Shown here piece by piece: positions 52,419-61,568 of a DNA stretch of 64,000 nucleotides; the first letter of the stretch is position 1, and the number at the start of each line of letters is the position of its first letter. The translations under genes were made by a program, and so were the position numbers. The DNA comes from Microcoleus vaginatus WJT46-NPBG5 (GTDB lineage: Bacteria; Cyanobacteriota; Cyanobacteriia; Cyanobacteriales; Oscillatoriaceae): positions 124,001 to 188,000 of the forward strand of contig JAHHHM010000002.1 of the NCBI GenBank assembly GCA_019359355.1, written 5' to 3'. The notes beneath the pieces are model-generated. The model had not been told where the DNA came from, searched no databases, and was given only the letters and a program-made list of their open reading frames with translations.

Positions 52419-53990
52419 TTAAGTTTTCACTTGCATTTGTGCCAAAACATTGCGCGTCATTTGCTCGGCTGCGGGGTTGAGACGGGATGAACGCAAATCT
52501 GGTGCGTTAAAGTCGTCTAATCCCCAACTCCACTGCATAGAGCCGGTGGCAAAAACAAGGGCACCGCTATCAGTTGTATAAGCCGTCATATCAGCATAGC
52601 GGGTTCCACCTTCATGAGAATAGGGCGAGTGGCAAAGGCGAATTATATTTTTTGGGGCGTTGCCAAACATTCGATCCACTTCATAACCGAGAAGTCCAGG
52701 TAAGCGATCGCCCTTGGTTAAATTTGTGCCGGCAAGTAGCCACTCTGGGGCATTATCTATAACCAGATCAGCATTGACTTGAAAGGTTTCGTACATAACG
52801 CCAATAAAGGCATCTTCGGGGCGATTTACGGGTTGATATCGCCACAAAGTTGTTGCCCGGACATTTATTTCGGGGTCTCCATTTCGGATATAAGGATCTT
52901 TCGCAATCATTTCTTTATAGCCAACAATGGTGCGGTTTAAATCCCGCGTAATTCGACTCGGTTCAAATCGAATTTGCCAGAAACAAGTGTTGGATGAAAA
53001 AAATCCTAAACTAACACCTTTATCCCGTGCTGATTCTACATTTTGCCGCATTTGCCACGACCAATATTCATCATGCCCGACGGAAAGAAAAACTTTGTGT
53101 GCCGGCAGCAAACGAGAATTGAAGTGGGTATCAATATTGGTGGCATAGGTTACATCATAGCCTTCTCTCTCTAGCCAGCGCACCATGTTGTATTCCCAAC
53201 CGGCACTGGAGACTCTTCTGTAGGGTTGAATGTTGGTTAAAAATTCGCCTGCACCGACACCATAAGCAGCTTTAGGGTTAGGGCTAATAGCGTAAGGCCG
53301 GTTAAATGATACTTTATAAGCTTGTTTGCTTTTACTGTTCCATCGGTAAAGAGATTTGCCGCCCCAGTTATTGTAAGCTTGAAAGGTTGTCACGCTCGAT
53401 TGAAAGAGAATATCAGAGGCTCGTCTATCATCGCGCACAACAAAAATAATGTAACTTTGTTTGCCGCTTTGGCCGGCAGTCAGTTTTGCTAAATAAATCC
53501 CACTTGCCCAATCTGTCGGGTCATTTGGGTTATTAGGAATTTCCAGAATATAAGGCTCGTTCCAGTTGCATTCTATCAATCCAGAGGCTTTATCTTCAAT
53601 GGGTGGCGGCTGTCTAATTCCTGTTTTAGTAACTGGCTCACCCATGCGACGTGCGCCGGCACCTCCATACCAACCCATGCGGAAAATCTCAACTGTATAA
53701 TTGGGTTCTTTGGTATTAACAAAAAGCTTAATTTGTGAACCACGATTCACACTGGTGAGAGATGCGTAACCTTCAATTTCTCGCTTTCTCGCTGGGTTGG
53801 TTAGTTGCCAGTCCTTTGTGCCATCTTTTTGGTTTTCTGCTGCGGTGGGATTGGCTGCCGGTGTCGTGGTTCCTGTATCCTTGTCGGTGAAGTCTTGGCT
53901 TTGGTGCGAGTGTGCCGGCTGCCGGTTGAGAAACGGGGCAGCTAATCCAACTAGAAAGGCTTTTAAGAGTGTTCTGCGGCTAGATTTCAT
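52419..53990 (-). CDS. Tat-exported N,N-dimethylformamidase beta-subunit-like protein
   Basis: A 523-residue protein with a twin-arginine signal S-R-R-T-L-L-K-A-F followed by a hydrophobic core, so it should be exported folded. The body matches the large-subunit domain of N,N-dimethylformamidases: E-I-F-R-M-G-W-Y-G-G-A-G-A-R-R near residue 105, V-G-H-D-E-Y-W-S near 275, then F-F-S-S-N-T-C-F-W-Q. The Y-G-G-x-G-A-R-x-x motif and H-D-E-Y-W are typical of the family. The natural substrate is unknown; many cyanobacteria carry such a protein without the small subunit. ATG 53990 was chosen because it opens the Tat signal. Confidence 0.85.
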   Translation of the reverse strand: MKSSRRTLLKAFLVGLAAPFLNRQPAHSHQSQDFTDKDTGTTTPAANPTAAENQKDGTKDWQLTNPARKREIEGYASLTSVNRGSQIKLFVNTKEPNYTVEIFRMGWYGGAGARRMGEPVTKTGIRQPPPIEDKASGLIECNWNEPYILEIPNNPNDPTDWASGIYLAKLTAGQSGKQSYIIFVVRDDRRASDILFQSSVTTFQAYNNWGGKSLYRWNSKSKQAYKVSFNRPYAISPNPKAAYGVGAGEFLTNIQPYRRVSSAGWEYNMVRWLEREGYDVTYATNIDTHFNSRLLPAHKVFLSVGHDEYWSWQMRQNVESARDKGVSLGFFSSNTCFWQIRFEPSRITRDLNRTIVGYKEMIAKDPYIRNGDPEINVRATTLWRYQPVNRPEDAFIGVMYETFQVNADLVIDNAPEWLLAGTNLTKGDRLPGLLGYEVDRMFGNAPKNIIRLCHSPYSHEGGTRYADMTAYTTDSGALVFATGSMQWSWGLDDFNAPDLRSSRLNPAAEQMTRNVLAQMQVKT

Positions 53991-54100
53991 CTGAATATGA
54001 CCATGAATTTTTGTAGCAAGTAACTGGTTCAATATTTGTTTAATTTCAGTTACTGCCACTAATTCGATAATAGGAGATTTAGCATTAATCTAATCCCCAA

Positions 54101-56212
54101 TCAATCACACCGGCACAACTTAATTGTCATGTCACTGCTACAACTTACCAGAATTTGACCATCCGGACTGAAAGCTACAGCAGAAACTTTCTCCGAGTGT
54201 TCAGTTAGGGTTTGCAGCAATTCTCCTGTCTGCAAATTCCACAATTTAACTGTGTGATCGCTACTGCCACTTGCCAGAAGTTTCCCATTAGAACTGATGG
54301 CAATCGAATGCACCGGCAAGGAATGACCGGCAAGGGTACGCAATAACTCTCCTGTCCTCAAATTCCATAGCTTTACAGTGCCATTATGACTGCTACTCGC
54401 CAGCACTTTTCCATCAGAACTGATTGCCACTGAATAAACTTTTCCCGCAGGATCAGTTAGGGTATGAATAACTTTGCCGGTATCCAGACGCCGCAACTGA
54501 ATTAAACCGGCTTCTTCGATTTCCTCGATTTCATCTTCATCGATTCCCTTGAGACCGGCACTTGCTAAAATTTGCCCATCTGGACTAATCGCAACTGAAT
54601 CAATCACATCTGGCCCTAAATCGTGGATAAGTTCTCCAGTTATCAAATTCCATATCTGGATTGAACCTGTTTCATCCACGGGATCTTCACCGCCACTGAC
54701 GAGAATTTTACCATCAGGACTAATGGCAACCGATAAAGCCCAACATGAAGTTTCTAGGGTGCGAATTTGTTGGCCGGTTTTTAAATTCCATATCTCAATA
54801 TCGGCATTTGCAGAGGCAATAATCTCGGTATGTGGGCTAAAAGCTAGGGCGGAAACTGACATCGCTTCTGACTGCATAGCCAGAGTTTGAAGTTCTTCAC
54901 CCGTCTTTAAATTCCACAGTTTAATTTCTTTGTGACTTCCCGTTGCTAGCTGGTTTCCGCCGGCACTGATGGCAAGGCAGGTGACGGCGCTTGAATGTCC
55001 AGTAAGCGTCTTCACACATCGCCAAAGTTTCGATTTGGATTTTGATACCGGCTCTACAAGAACAGCTTGCACTGGCTCAACTTCTCGTCTTTTTTCAGCC
55101 GGTTTCTCCTCTGGACCCGGCTGAATAATTGGTTCTCTCTTTCTTTCTGGTTCACCAGACACTCTACCGCTGCTAAGCTGCTTTTCTTGGTTTAAACGCT
55201 CAGCTAAATTATCAACAGATTCCTGTAAATCTGCATACTGACTTCGTAGTTTTGTAATTTCTTCTCGAATTGGATTGAAATCGAGCCGGCTTTGCAGCGA
55301 TTTCGCAATTCCTTCTTGAATTAAATTATAATCAAACGTTTCACTTGAGGAGTTTCGGCTTGCCATTCGTGCCGGCAGCGCTGCGAGTTCTTCTGAAAGT
55401 TGCTCTAAAGCTGCTTCTATATTCCTCAAATCAATAGATTCTGAAGGAGCCGGCGTAGCAGCTAAATTCTGCTGCTCTTCATTGAGTCGCTGCTGCATCT
55501 GTGTCAGCGCTTCTCTTAACTCTGCAACCTGCCTTTCCGTTGCAACTTCAAACGTTCCTATTCGCCGGTTAAATTGCTCGCTATGGGCGTCTAAATAGCC
55601 CATGAAACCTGTCAGCGCCCCTTCTATCGGTGCTACTGTTTGCTTGAGAATAATTTGCTGCTGCTGTAGCGTTTCCATTTGGGTAAAAAGCCGCATGAGA
55701 TCTTGTCTTGGTGCTCCATTTTGAGCTTCATGCTGCTGGTGAGCAATTTGTTCAATGGCTCGAATTAACCCTATTCTTAATTCCTCAATTTGCTGCTCTA
55801 AATCAGAATCAGCCGCCACCGGCTCAAAATTTTGCTTCTCTGTATCGAGCCGGTGATTAATCTCTGCCAGTTGTGCTTGCAGGGTTGGCAAATCCGTAAT
55901 TTGTTCCGATAGCTGCCGCAAAACGGTTATATTTGCCCCGGCATCCTGAACCGGCATTGCTGAAAGTTGCCGGCGCACAGACTCCACCTCGCCTAAAAGT
56001 TGGCGCTGTACCTGGATAATCTCAGTTGTGCCACCGGCTGCCGGCAAATTCTCCAGCCGGCGACGATTCAGCAGATTCAGCAACAACGACAAGGAAATCG
56101 GTGTCGCTGCATAGACAACCTGCTGTGACGCCACAGCAACAACAGTCCCCACCGCCGATCCAGCGATTGAGAGATATTCAGCAATTTCTAGCCACTGACG
56201 GTGATTTCGCAT
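54101..56212 (-). CDS. Membrane-module, coiled-coil, WD40 protein
   Basis: A 703-residue protein in three parts. Residues 7-52 are a hydrophobic module (W-L-E-I-A-E-Y-L-S-I-A-G-S-A-V-G-T...S-L-L-L-N-L-L-N-R-R-R), probably two short membrane helices. Residues about 60-345 are predicted coiled coil. After a Pro/Glu-rich linker, residues about 395-703 form seven WD40 repeats, most with ...S-V-A-I-S-P-D-G-K-I-L-A-S and V-K-L-W-N-L. Seven repeats make one propeller. The N-terminal module is shared with the genes at 56562 and 58077, and the coiled coil with that at 61569. It is probably a membrane-tethered scaffold. Function unknown. Confidence 0.85.
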   Translation of the reverse strand: MRNHRQWLEIAEYLSIAGSAVGTVVAVASQQVVYAATPISLSLLLNLLNRRRLENLPAAGGTTEIIQVQRQLLGEVESVRRQLSAMPVQDAGANITVLRQLSEQITDLPTLQAQLAEINHRLDTEKQNFEPVAADSDLEQQIEELRIGLIRAIEQIAHQQHEAQNGAPRQDLMRLFTQMETLQQQQIILKQTVAPIEGALTGFMGYLDAHSEQFNRRIGTFEVATERQVAELREALTQMQQRLNEEQQNLAATPAPSESIDLRNIEAALEQLSEELAALPARMASRNSSSETFDYNLIQEGIAKSLQSRLDFNPIREEITKLRSQYADLQESVDNLAERLNQEKQLSSGRVSGEPERKREPIIQPGPEEKPAEKRREVEPVQAVLVEPVSKSKSKLWRCVKTLTGHSSAVTCLAISAGGNQLATGSHKEIKLWNLKTGEELQTLAMQSEAMSVSALAFSPHTEIIASANADIEIWNLKTGQQIRTLETSCWALSVAISPDGKILVSGGEDPVDETGSIQIWNLITGELIHDLGPDVIDSVAISPDGQILASAGLKGIDEDEIEEIEEAGLIQLRRLDTGKVIHTLTDPAGKVYSVAISSDGKVLASSSHNGTVKLWNLRTGELLRTLAGHSLPVHSIAISSNGKLLASGSSDHTVKLWNLQTGELLQTLTEHSEKVSAVAFSPDGQILVSCSSDMTIKLCRCD

Positions 56213-56561
56213 GAAAGACTTCTAATCGGCTCCATTCTTTATGATAATTGTCAGCCGGTTTGCCTCCATCTCACTACAGTAGAAATATAAAATTTCCCCT
56301 GTTGAGACTTTGCCGGCACCGCTTCTATCCAATCGCGGTAAATTTGCTAGGAATAAGCCAGGTTATTTCAACACTTAAATTGCATATTTTATTTTTTTAA
56401 GAAAAGTGCCTATCAATTATCTGGGTTTATTTTATTTTGTGGTGATTGTTTCTCAGGATTTCACCTTATTCACAACGACCTAAGCCAATTGTCTTGAGGG
56501 CTGATTTTCCCGAATCAAGCGAACTAAAATGCAATTTAAATGTTTTTTCTTAGCCAACTTT
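56213..56561. other. 349-base intergenic region
   Basis: An AT-rich spacer between two genes of the same family on the minus strand. No gene, strong terminator or recognised site is visible. It must contain the promoter of the WD40 gene. Confidence 0.45.
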
Positions 56562-57383
56562 TTAAGAACGTCCAGCCTTAGCCGATTGCTTCTGGAGCTG
56601 CTTCACCTCCGAAACCAAGCGCTGTAGGTAGGGTTTGATAATCTCTCGATTCTTGTGTTCCAGTTGCTCCATACGCCCCATCAGCTCATCAATTTGCGCC
56701 TGCCAAGCGGCGTGGATCTGGGCGAGGACTGCTTCAATATCATTAAAATCTGAGGGTTCATTTTCACGCTCTTGCATCTGGGTGGTGGTGTTTTTCAGAT
56801 CCGCAATCGCTTCTTGAATCAAGAAGAATTGGACATTCAGCCGTTCCCAGTCGTCTTCTTTAAATGCATGAGTCTCCAAACGTTCAGTGACACCTTGCAG
56901 TTGGGAGAGAGCTTGGTAAATGGGGTTGAGATCGGTAGATTCTGAATGAGAAACACTTTGGCGCACCTCAGCCAACTGCTGACGAACTTCCACCATCGCA
57001 GCCGCAGTGCTTTCCGCCAACTCATTTAACGACTGCCGCAGGTGAGCAATTTCATCTTGAATCACCGGCGAGTCAAATAACTCTGGAGGTTGGGAAAAGG
57101 GAAATAAATCATCAAAGCTGGAAGTCAGGGAATTGATCGCAGCCGGTTCAGGTAGACGCGGTTGTTGCGCCATTCGAGAGCGATTGAGCAGGTTGAGAGA
57201 CACCGCTAAAGTGAGCGGAGCCGCCGCGAATACAAACTGCTGGGAGACTGCTGCCGCCAGTGTTCCCACAGCCGAGCCGGCAACCGATGCGTACTCTGCC
57301 AGCTCTAACCAATGCCGCCGGCTTAGAGGGTTTGCCGCAGTAGGGTTTGTCACAGTTTGGAGTGAGGGTTCTATCTTCTGCAT
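56562..57383 (-). CDS. Membrane-module and coiled-coil protein, same family
   Basis: A 273-residue protein. After about 24 polar residues comes the shared module (W-L-E-L-A-E-Y-A-S-V-A-G-S-A-V-G-T...L-N-L-L-N-R-S-R), then coiled coil. The C-terminus has L-E-H-K-N-R-E-I-I-K-P-Y-L-Q-R-L-V and E-V-K-Q-L-Q-K-Q-S, nearly the same as the end part of the 58077 protein. There is no effector domain, so it looks like a shorter scaffold or a partner of the longer members. Function unknown. Confidence 0.82.
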   Translation of the reverse strand: MQKIEPSLQTVTNPTAANPLSRRHWLELAEYASVAGSAVGTLAAAVSQQFVFAAAPLTLAVSLNLLNRSRMAQQPRLPEPAAINSLTSSFDDLFPFSQPPELFDSPVIQDEIAHLRQSLNELAESTAAAMVEVRQQLAEVRQSVSHSESTDLNPIYQALSQLQGVTERLETHAFKEDDWERLNVQFFLIQEAIADLKNTTTQMQERENEPSDFNDIEAVLAQIHAAWQAQIDELMGRMEQLEHKNREIIKPYLQRLVSEVKQLQKQSAKAGRS

Positions 57384-57480
57384 AATTTCAGGTCGCTTAA
57401 AATGCCTTCCCGCAATTTTAGGCGCGATTGCACCGAGTTTTCAGCAAACATTCAGGTTTGAGAACGGATGTTGAAGTTTT

Positions 57481-58017
57481 TCAACGATCACTTTGCGGCT
57501 GAACTTCCCAACGCATAAGGCGTGGAATCTGCGATAGGTGTACGCCGTAGTTAAAAATCCAAAGGACGATCTCGACAGCCAATAACCTCTGTACCCAAAT
57601 TAACCCAGTATCAAAACTAACCAGTGTCCATCCACTATAGAGTTGCCAGAAGCGGTAAGGCAGGTAGAGACAAGGAACCAACACCCACACGCACGATTGA
57701 AATTGTTTCAAGGTTACACGTTCAGATAAAATTTGCAACCCTAGCATGACAAAGTAGGGAATCAAGGCTTGCAACACATTTTGATTGCCCCACCACACGC
57801 CCCACACAATCATTACCACCAAAGGAAGCGCCAAGCCTACCACCAACACAACAGCTAACCATGCAGAAAACCACGCCGGCAGCGGTTGCGGAAGGCTAAA
57901 AGGCTTTGATTCTCTCCACAAAAAACCAACAAACCCTAAAAAAGAGGTGGAAATAACCAGAAAGAGGAGATTTTCGAGCAGAATGTTGAGGTTAGTGGAA
58001 GATGTCATCTGCAACAT
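57481..58017 (-). CDS. Polytopic membrane protein
   Basis: A 178-residue protein with five predicted transmembrane helices (about residues 15-33, 46-70, 78-95, 105-125 and 138-158) and a short basic tail. It has no recognised domain. It lies on the minus strand between two members of the module/coiled-coil family, 59 and 97 bases from them, so it is probably part of the same transcription unit and may interact with their membrane modules; this is inference. Confidence 0.75.
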   Translation of the reverse strand: MLQMTSSTNLNILLENLLFLVISTSFLGFVGFLWRESKPFSLPQPLPAWFSAWLAVVLVVGLALPLVVMIVWGVWWGNQNVLQALIPYFVMLGLQILSERVTLKQFQSCVWVLVPCLYLPYRFWQLYSGWTLVSFDTGLIWVQRLLAVEIVLWIFNYGVHLSQIPRLMRWEVQPQSDR

Positions 58018-58076
58018 TTAGGCACAAAATAGACAATCAGCCGGTTTAAATTTCCTAGATGCTAGGCTGCATTGGC

Positions 58077-59003
58077 TTAGGTTTCGATACTTCTAACCCG
58101 CTGCGGCTCAATTCCGGGAACGCGGTGCCTTTCGGCGATATTTTCTGAGAGCCTAGATAGGGCGGAGTGCATCCCTTGTATCTGGTGCGGCTCGATTTGA
58201 GTTTCAAGTTCTTTAGCAAGATTCTCAATCTGCACGCTCAAGTCGGCGAGTGCAGCTTTCATCGGTTCGGTGCCCGATTGCTGTTGCAGTTGTTTCACCT
58301 CCATGACGAGGCGCTTGATATAGGGCTTGACAATCTGCTGGTTCTTTAGCTCTAGCTGTTCGACTCGCTGTTGCAATTGGGCGATCTGAGCCGGCACTTC
58401 ATCTGCTGAGGTGAGTGGAGATGTTGGGTTTGACAATTCTGCCTGCTGTACCGGCTGCCTTACCATCTGCCGCAAGGACTCAATTTCTTCAGCCAGACTT
58501 TGACGAACTTCCGCGATATTCACATTCGTGCTGTCGCGTAACCGAACAATTGCTCTACGAACAATTGCAAACTCTTCTTGAATCTGGGGATCTTGTAAAG
58601 ACGCAGATGAACGCTCAAGGCGATGTTGTAGCTGAACCCACAGCGTACTCAGCCTGAGCATTGAGGCTTCGAGATCCCGAAGGCGTTCGGATGCCGGTGT
58701 AATTTGTGTTGAGCTTCGCACCGATTGAATGTCGCCCCGCAGTTCGTGTTCTAACAGCGAAATGGCTGCGCTCGTGCTTTGCTCAATCGCCCTTGTCTGT
58801 GCCAGAAATCGCTGCCGGTTAACCATATTTAGCGAGAGGGCGAGCGTCAGCGGGGCTGCAGCATATACAACTTGTCCCGATACGGCAGCGACAATCGTTC
58901 CCACCCCGGAGGCAACCAGAGAGGCATATTCGGCCAGCTCTAGCCGCTGACCCTGGTTCTGAGAGTTCCTCACAGCTTTGATTGATGGTTCTGTATTCCG
59001 CAT
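58077..59003 (-). CDS. Membrane-module and coiled-coil protein, same family
   Basis: A 308-residue protein. The module (R-L-E-L-A-E-Y-A-S-L-V-A-S-G-V-G-T...L-N-M-V-N-R-Q-R) is at residues about 17-62, then coiled coil with V-E-Q-L-E-L-K-N-Q-Q-I-V-K-P-Y-I-K-R-L-V and E-V-K-Q-L-Q-Q-Q-S near residues 212-244, and a further helical tail. It is the first gene of the unit 59003 to 56562 that also includes the polytopic protein. I chose ATG 59003 rather than an upstream TTG because its start then parallels its paralogues. Confidence 0.82.
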   Translation of the reverse strand: MRNTEPSIKAVRNSQNQGQRLELAEYASLVASGVGTIVAAVSGQVVYAAAPLTLALSLNMVNRQRFLAQTRAIEQSTSAAISLLEHELRGDIQSVRSSTQITPASERLRDLEASMLRLSTLWVQLQHRLERSSASLQDPQIQEEFAIVRRAIVRLRDSTNVNIAEVRQSLAEEIESLRQMVRQPVQQAELSNPTSPLTSADEVPAQIAQLQQRVEQLELKNQQIVKPYIKRLVMEVKQLQQQSGTEPMKAALADLSVQIENLAKELETQIEPHQIQGMHSALSRLSENIAERHRVPGIEPQRVRSIET

Positions 59004-59021
59004 GGCTGTAGTGTAGTTCAA

Positions 59022-59510
59022 GATTGCACCTCAAAATGTCAGTTGTCTTTTATCCTTTATCCCTTCACACAGGCGGGACAGCGCTTGTCCCTTCATCCAC
59101 CGGCAGTCCTCTTACTTCTTTCCTCTCCCTACTGTCCCCCTTTCTTCCCTTGTCCCCTAACTTGTGCCAATTTCCAAAGTGTCCACTCTCACCGGCATCC
59201 ACTGGTGGCTACTAAAAATTTGTTACCACTGGCACACCCAGTTAAAAATTTTTGATGCGTAAGGCTTCGCGCCTCTTTTTCAAAAAGGGTTTGAACCTGA
59301 TTGTCATTCAGGTTTTTGAGTCGGCTGAAGGAGTGGCACAAAACTGGCATACCCGCCCCCTTAAATTTTTTACTTTATATGCAGAAATAGAGGGCGTGAA
59401 TCGCATTTTAGTAGCACCCGATGTTACTAAGTTCCTCAACCCTCTGACAGTAAATTTCTGTCCTAGTTACCGTGAATCGTTAAAACAAAAAATGGGAGAT
59501 AGCCTCAGCC
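59022..59510. other. 489-base divergent intergenic region
   Basis: A C/T-rich run with units such as TCTTTTATCC/TTTATCCC and CCCCTTTC-type repeats covers about 59043-59160; the right part is less repetitive and contains a weak 99-codon frame that I reject because the better-supported gene at 59511 overlaps it. Confidence 0.45.
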
Positions 59511-59717
59511 ATGTTACAAGAGAGCAACCGGCAACTGATGGCCATGATTAACGATTTAGATGCGTTGATCTCCGAGATAGATAACAACCCGCGCCTGTCC
59601 TCTTGGGTTGTTCGTTTGGTACTCAAGTCGATTAAGGATAAAGCGAAGAAAGCGGCCATCGAGACGACGAACGCAGAAGCATATCTAGAGGATCTGCTCG
59701 ACGCTTTTCCTAATTAA
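59511..59717 (+). CDS. Small hypothetical protein
   Basis: A 68-residue, mainly helical and charged protein starting MLQESNRQLMAMINDLDALI, with K-D-K-A-K-K-A-A-I-E in the centre and an acidic end. It has the look of a small coiled-coil or adaptor protein. No domain is recognised. A GGGAG site lies 12 bases before the ATG. It is on the plus strand, divergent from the module/coiled-coil cluster. Confidence 0.5.
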   Translation: MLQESNRQLMAMINDLDALISEIDNNPRLSSWVVRLVLKSIKDKAKKAAIETTNAEAYLEDLLDAFPN

Positions 59718-60041
59718 TTCACCGGCAACCACACTTTCAGCCCAGGCAAGACGGCTGCCGGCAACCTGCAAACGTGCCGGGGTCAGTGTTTAACCGGGTG
59801 CCGTACCTTTGTCCCTATCTGCGGGTTAAAATTGCAGTCTGGGCACTCAGTCTGCTAGATGTTAGTATAACTTCCGATTTGATACGATTTTGAATGATGT
59901 TTCTGTGATCTCCCGTTGACCGAAGCCGGCCAGATTGGGTAGTTTTTAGAGCCGGCAAGAAAATGCATAACATCTTTACCCGCCGGCAGCAATCGTTGAG
60001 ATGAGAGTCCCGGATTAGGAAATTAGAAAATTTTTGGGAAA
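59718..60041. other. 324-base intergenic region
   Basis: A spacer with unusually many CCGG motifs (at least six in the first 270 bases) and no gene. It separates the convergent small gene and the amidohydrolase. Confidence 0.45.
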
Positions 60042-60902
60042 TTAAGTGGTTCCGTCGGCAGTGGTGAGTGTGCTATAAAGTTCAGGCCGGCGATCACGGA
60101 ATAAGCCGAATGAGGCACGACTTAGGGCAATTTCGGCTAGGTTAAATGTGGCGTAAATAATGCCTTCGTCTGCCCGTGCGAGTTCTGCAACTTTGTCTCC
60201 CCGGTGGTTGGCAATAAAGGAATGACCATAAAAAGTTTGTCCGCCTTCGCACCCAACACGGTTTGCTGCAACAACCGGCACGGTATTGGCGACGGCATGG
60301 CCAATCATCACTCGCTGCCAAGGATCTTTGGTATCGAGGGTTAAATCTTGGGGTTCGGTGCCAATGGCTGTGGGATAAAGTAAAAGTTCAGCACCCATGA
60401 GTACCATTGAGCGAGCACATTCTGGAAACCACTGATCCCAGCAAATGCCCACACCAAGCCGGCCAAAGCGAGTTTTCCAGACTCGGAAGCCGGTATTTCC
60501 AGGACGGAAGTAAAATTTTTCTTCATAGCCTGGGCCGTCGGGAATGTGGCTTTTGCGGTAAACTCCTAAGACTGAGCCACCGGCATCGATGATCGCCACA
60601 CTGTTGTAGTAAGTAGGGCCGGTTTTTTCAAAAAATGACACCGGCACAACGACGTTTAATTCCTCAGCTAACTGCTGAAAGTGGGCAATCGTGGGATGTC
60701 CTTCTAGGGTATGGGCGTTGTTAAAGAATTGCTCTCGTTCCTCTCGAGGAAAGTAATGTCCCTCAAACAGTTCCGGGGGCAAAATTATTTGGGCACCTTT
60801 GCCGGCTGCCTCCCGTACGAGATGACTGATGCGGGTGATATTCGTGGATTTGTCTTCCGAGAAGGCTGTTTGGATGGCTGCAACGGTAGTGTTTTGAGTC
60901 AT
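60042..60902 (-). CDS. aguB: N-carbamoylputrescine amidase (nitrilase family)
   Basis: A 286-residue carbon-nitrogen hydrolase that turns N-carbamoylputrescine into putrescine in polyamine synthesis. The catalytic triad is Glu in L-P-P-E-L-F-E-G-H-Y-F (near residue 43), Lys in Y-R-K-S-H-I-P (near 118), and Cys in G-V-G-I-C-W-D-Q-W-F-P-E (near 155). The residues around D-G-P-G-Y-E-E-K-F-Y-F and E-P fit AguB rather than other nitrilases. The partner aguA (agmatine deiminase) is not in the window. Confidence 0.93.
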   Translation of the reverse strand: MTQNTTVAAIQTAFSEDKSTNITRISHLVREAAGKGAQIILPPELFEGHYFPREEREQFFNNAHTLEGHPTIAHFQQLAEELNVVVPVSFFEKTGPTYYNSVAIIDAGGSVLGVYRKSHIPDGPGYEEKFYFRPGNTGFRVWKTRFGRLGVGICWDQWFPECARSMVLMGAELLLYPTAIGTEPQDLTLDTKDPWQRVMIGHAVANTVPVVAANRVGCEGGQTFYGHSFIANHRGDKVAELARADEGIIYATFNLAEIALSRASFGLFRDRRPELYSTLTTADGTT

Positions 60903-61164
60903 GTCAGTTTTTTTAGCGTTGAAGGCTGATACATCTATTCAGGCTTGCCGGTGAGATGCCGGTTATAAAAAAGTTCAATTCCCCATGCTTCATGCCTTCG
61001 CAAAGGTGTGATACACATCACTGGGATAGAAAAACTCTGTCACGTGGTTATTTTGTTTCTATCACGCTCTCTCCCTTTAACTATCACAAACGATGAATGG
61101 GTTGCATCACGCAAGACTTCAGAAAAAGGCGAGATATTAGATACATCGAATTCAACCCATCATC

Positions 61165-61386
61165 ATGACTTCTCCCACACTCCTTCTTCCCTCCGCTATC
61201 TCCGATCTCTTTGCTCAAGTGACTATCTCTGGTTATATTACGCTTGCTGATCGTTATGGGTTGATGGCAGCGGTTTTGGATGAATCGCTGGATGAGGAGG
61301 AAAGATTTTCCATTGACCGGCTGCTGCATTCTGTAAGCCGGGGACGGGTGAAAATTGTGGATGAACTTTCTACTGTTATGGAATAA
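61165..61386 (+). CDS. Small hypothetical protein
   Basis: A 73-residue protein with V-T-I-S-G-Y-I-T-L-A-D-R-Y-G-L-M-A-A-V-L and E-E-R-F-S-I-D-R-L-L-H-S-V. The mix of strands and helices and conserved-looking G-Y-I-T-L-A-D-R-Y support a real gene of the kind found across filamentous cyanobacteria. Function unknown. It converges with the large TPR gene, separated by a terminator. Confidence 0.65.
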   Translation: MTSPTLLLPSAISDLFAQVTISGYITLADRYGLMAAVLDESLDEEERFSIDRLLHSVSRGRVKIVDELSTVME

Positions 61387-61505
61387 GTTGTTATTTTCTA
61401 GGGTTTTTGGTTGATGCTCTGTGCCTTCGGTGATGATGGGTACTCTTGAAGGTGGCAGGGCTATTTTGTTGGGCAATAAAGGATTAGATATTTTTAACCG
61501 CAAAT

Positions 61506-61541
61506 AAACGCAGATAAATCATTGTATTTATCTGCGTTTTT
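61506..61541. terminator. Bidirectional intrinsic terminator
   Basis: AAACGCAGATAAA (61506-61518) and TTTATCTGCGTTT (61527-61539) form a perfect 13-bp stem with an eight-base loop, followed by a T-run on the plus strand and preceded by A on the other. It lies between the convergent genes at 61165 and 61569, so it can end both transcripts. Confidence 0.8.
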
Positions 61542-61568
61542 GTTGGGATTTTGCAGTCTGTAGATTTG

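Noticed and set aside
59252-59551. 99-codon plus-strand frame
   Set aside because: It overlaps the more convincing gene at 59511 and lacks a ribosome site or family likeness.
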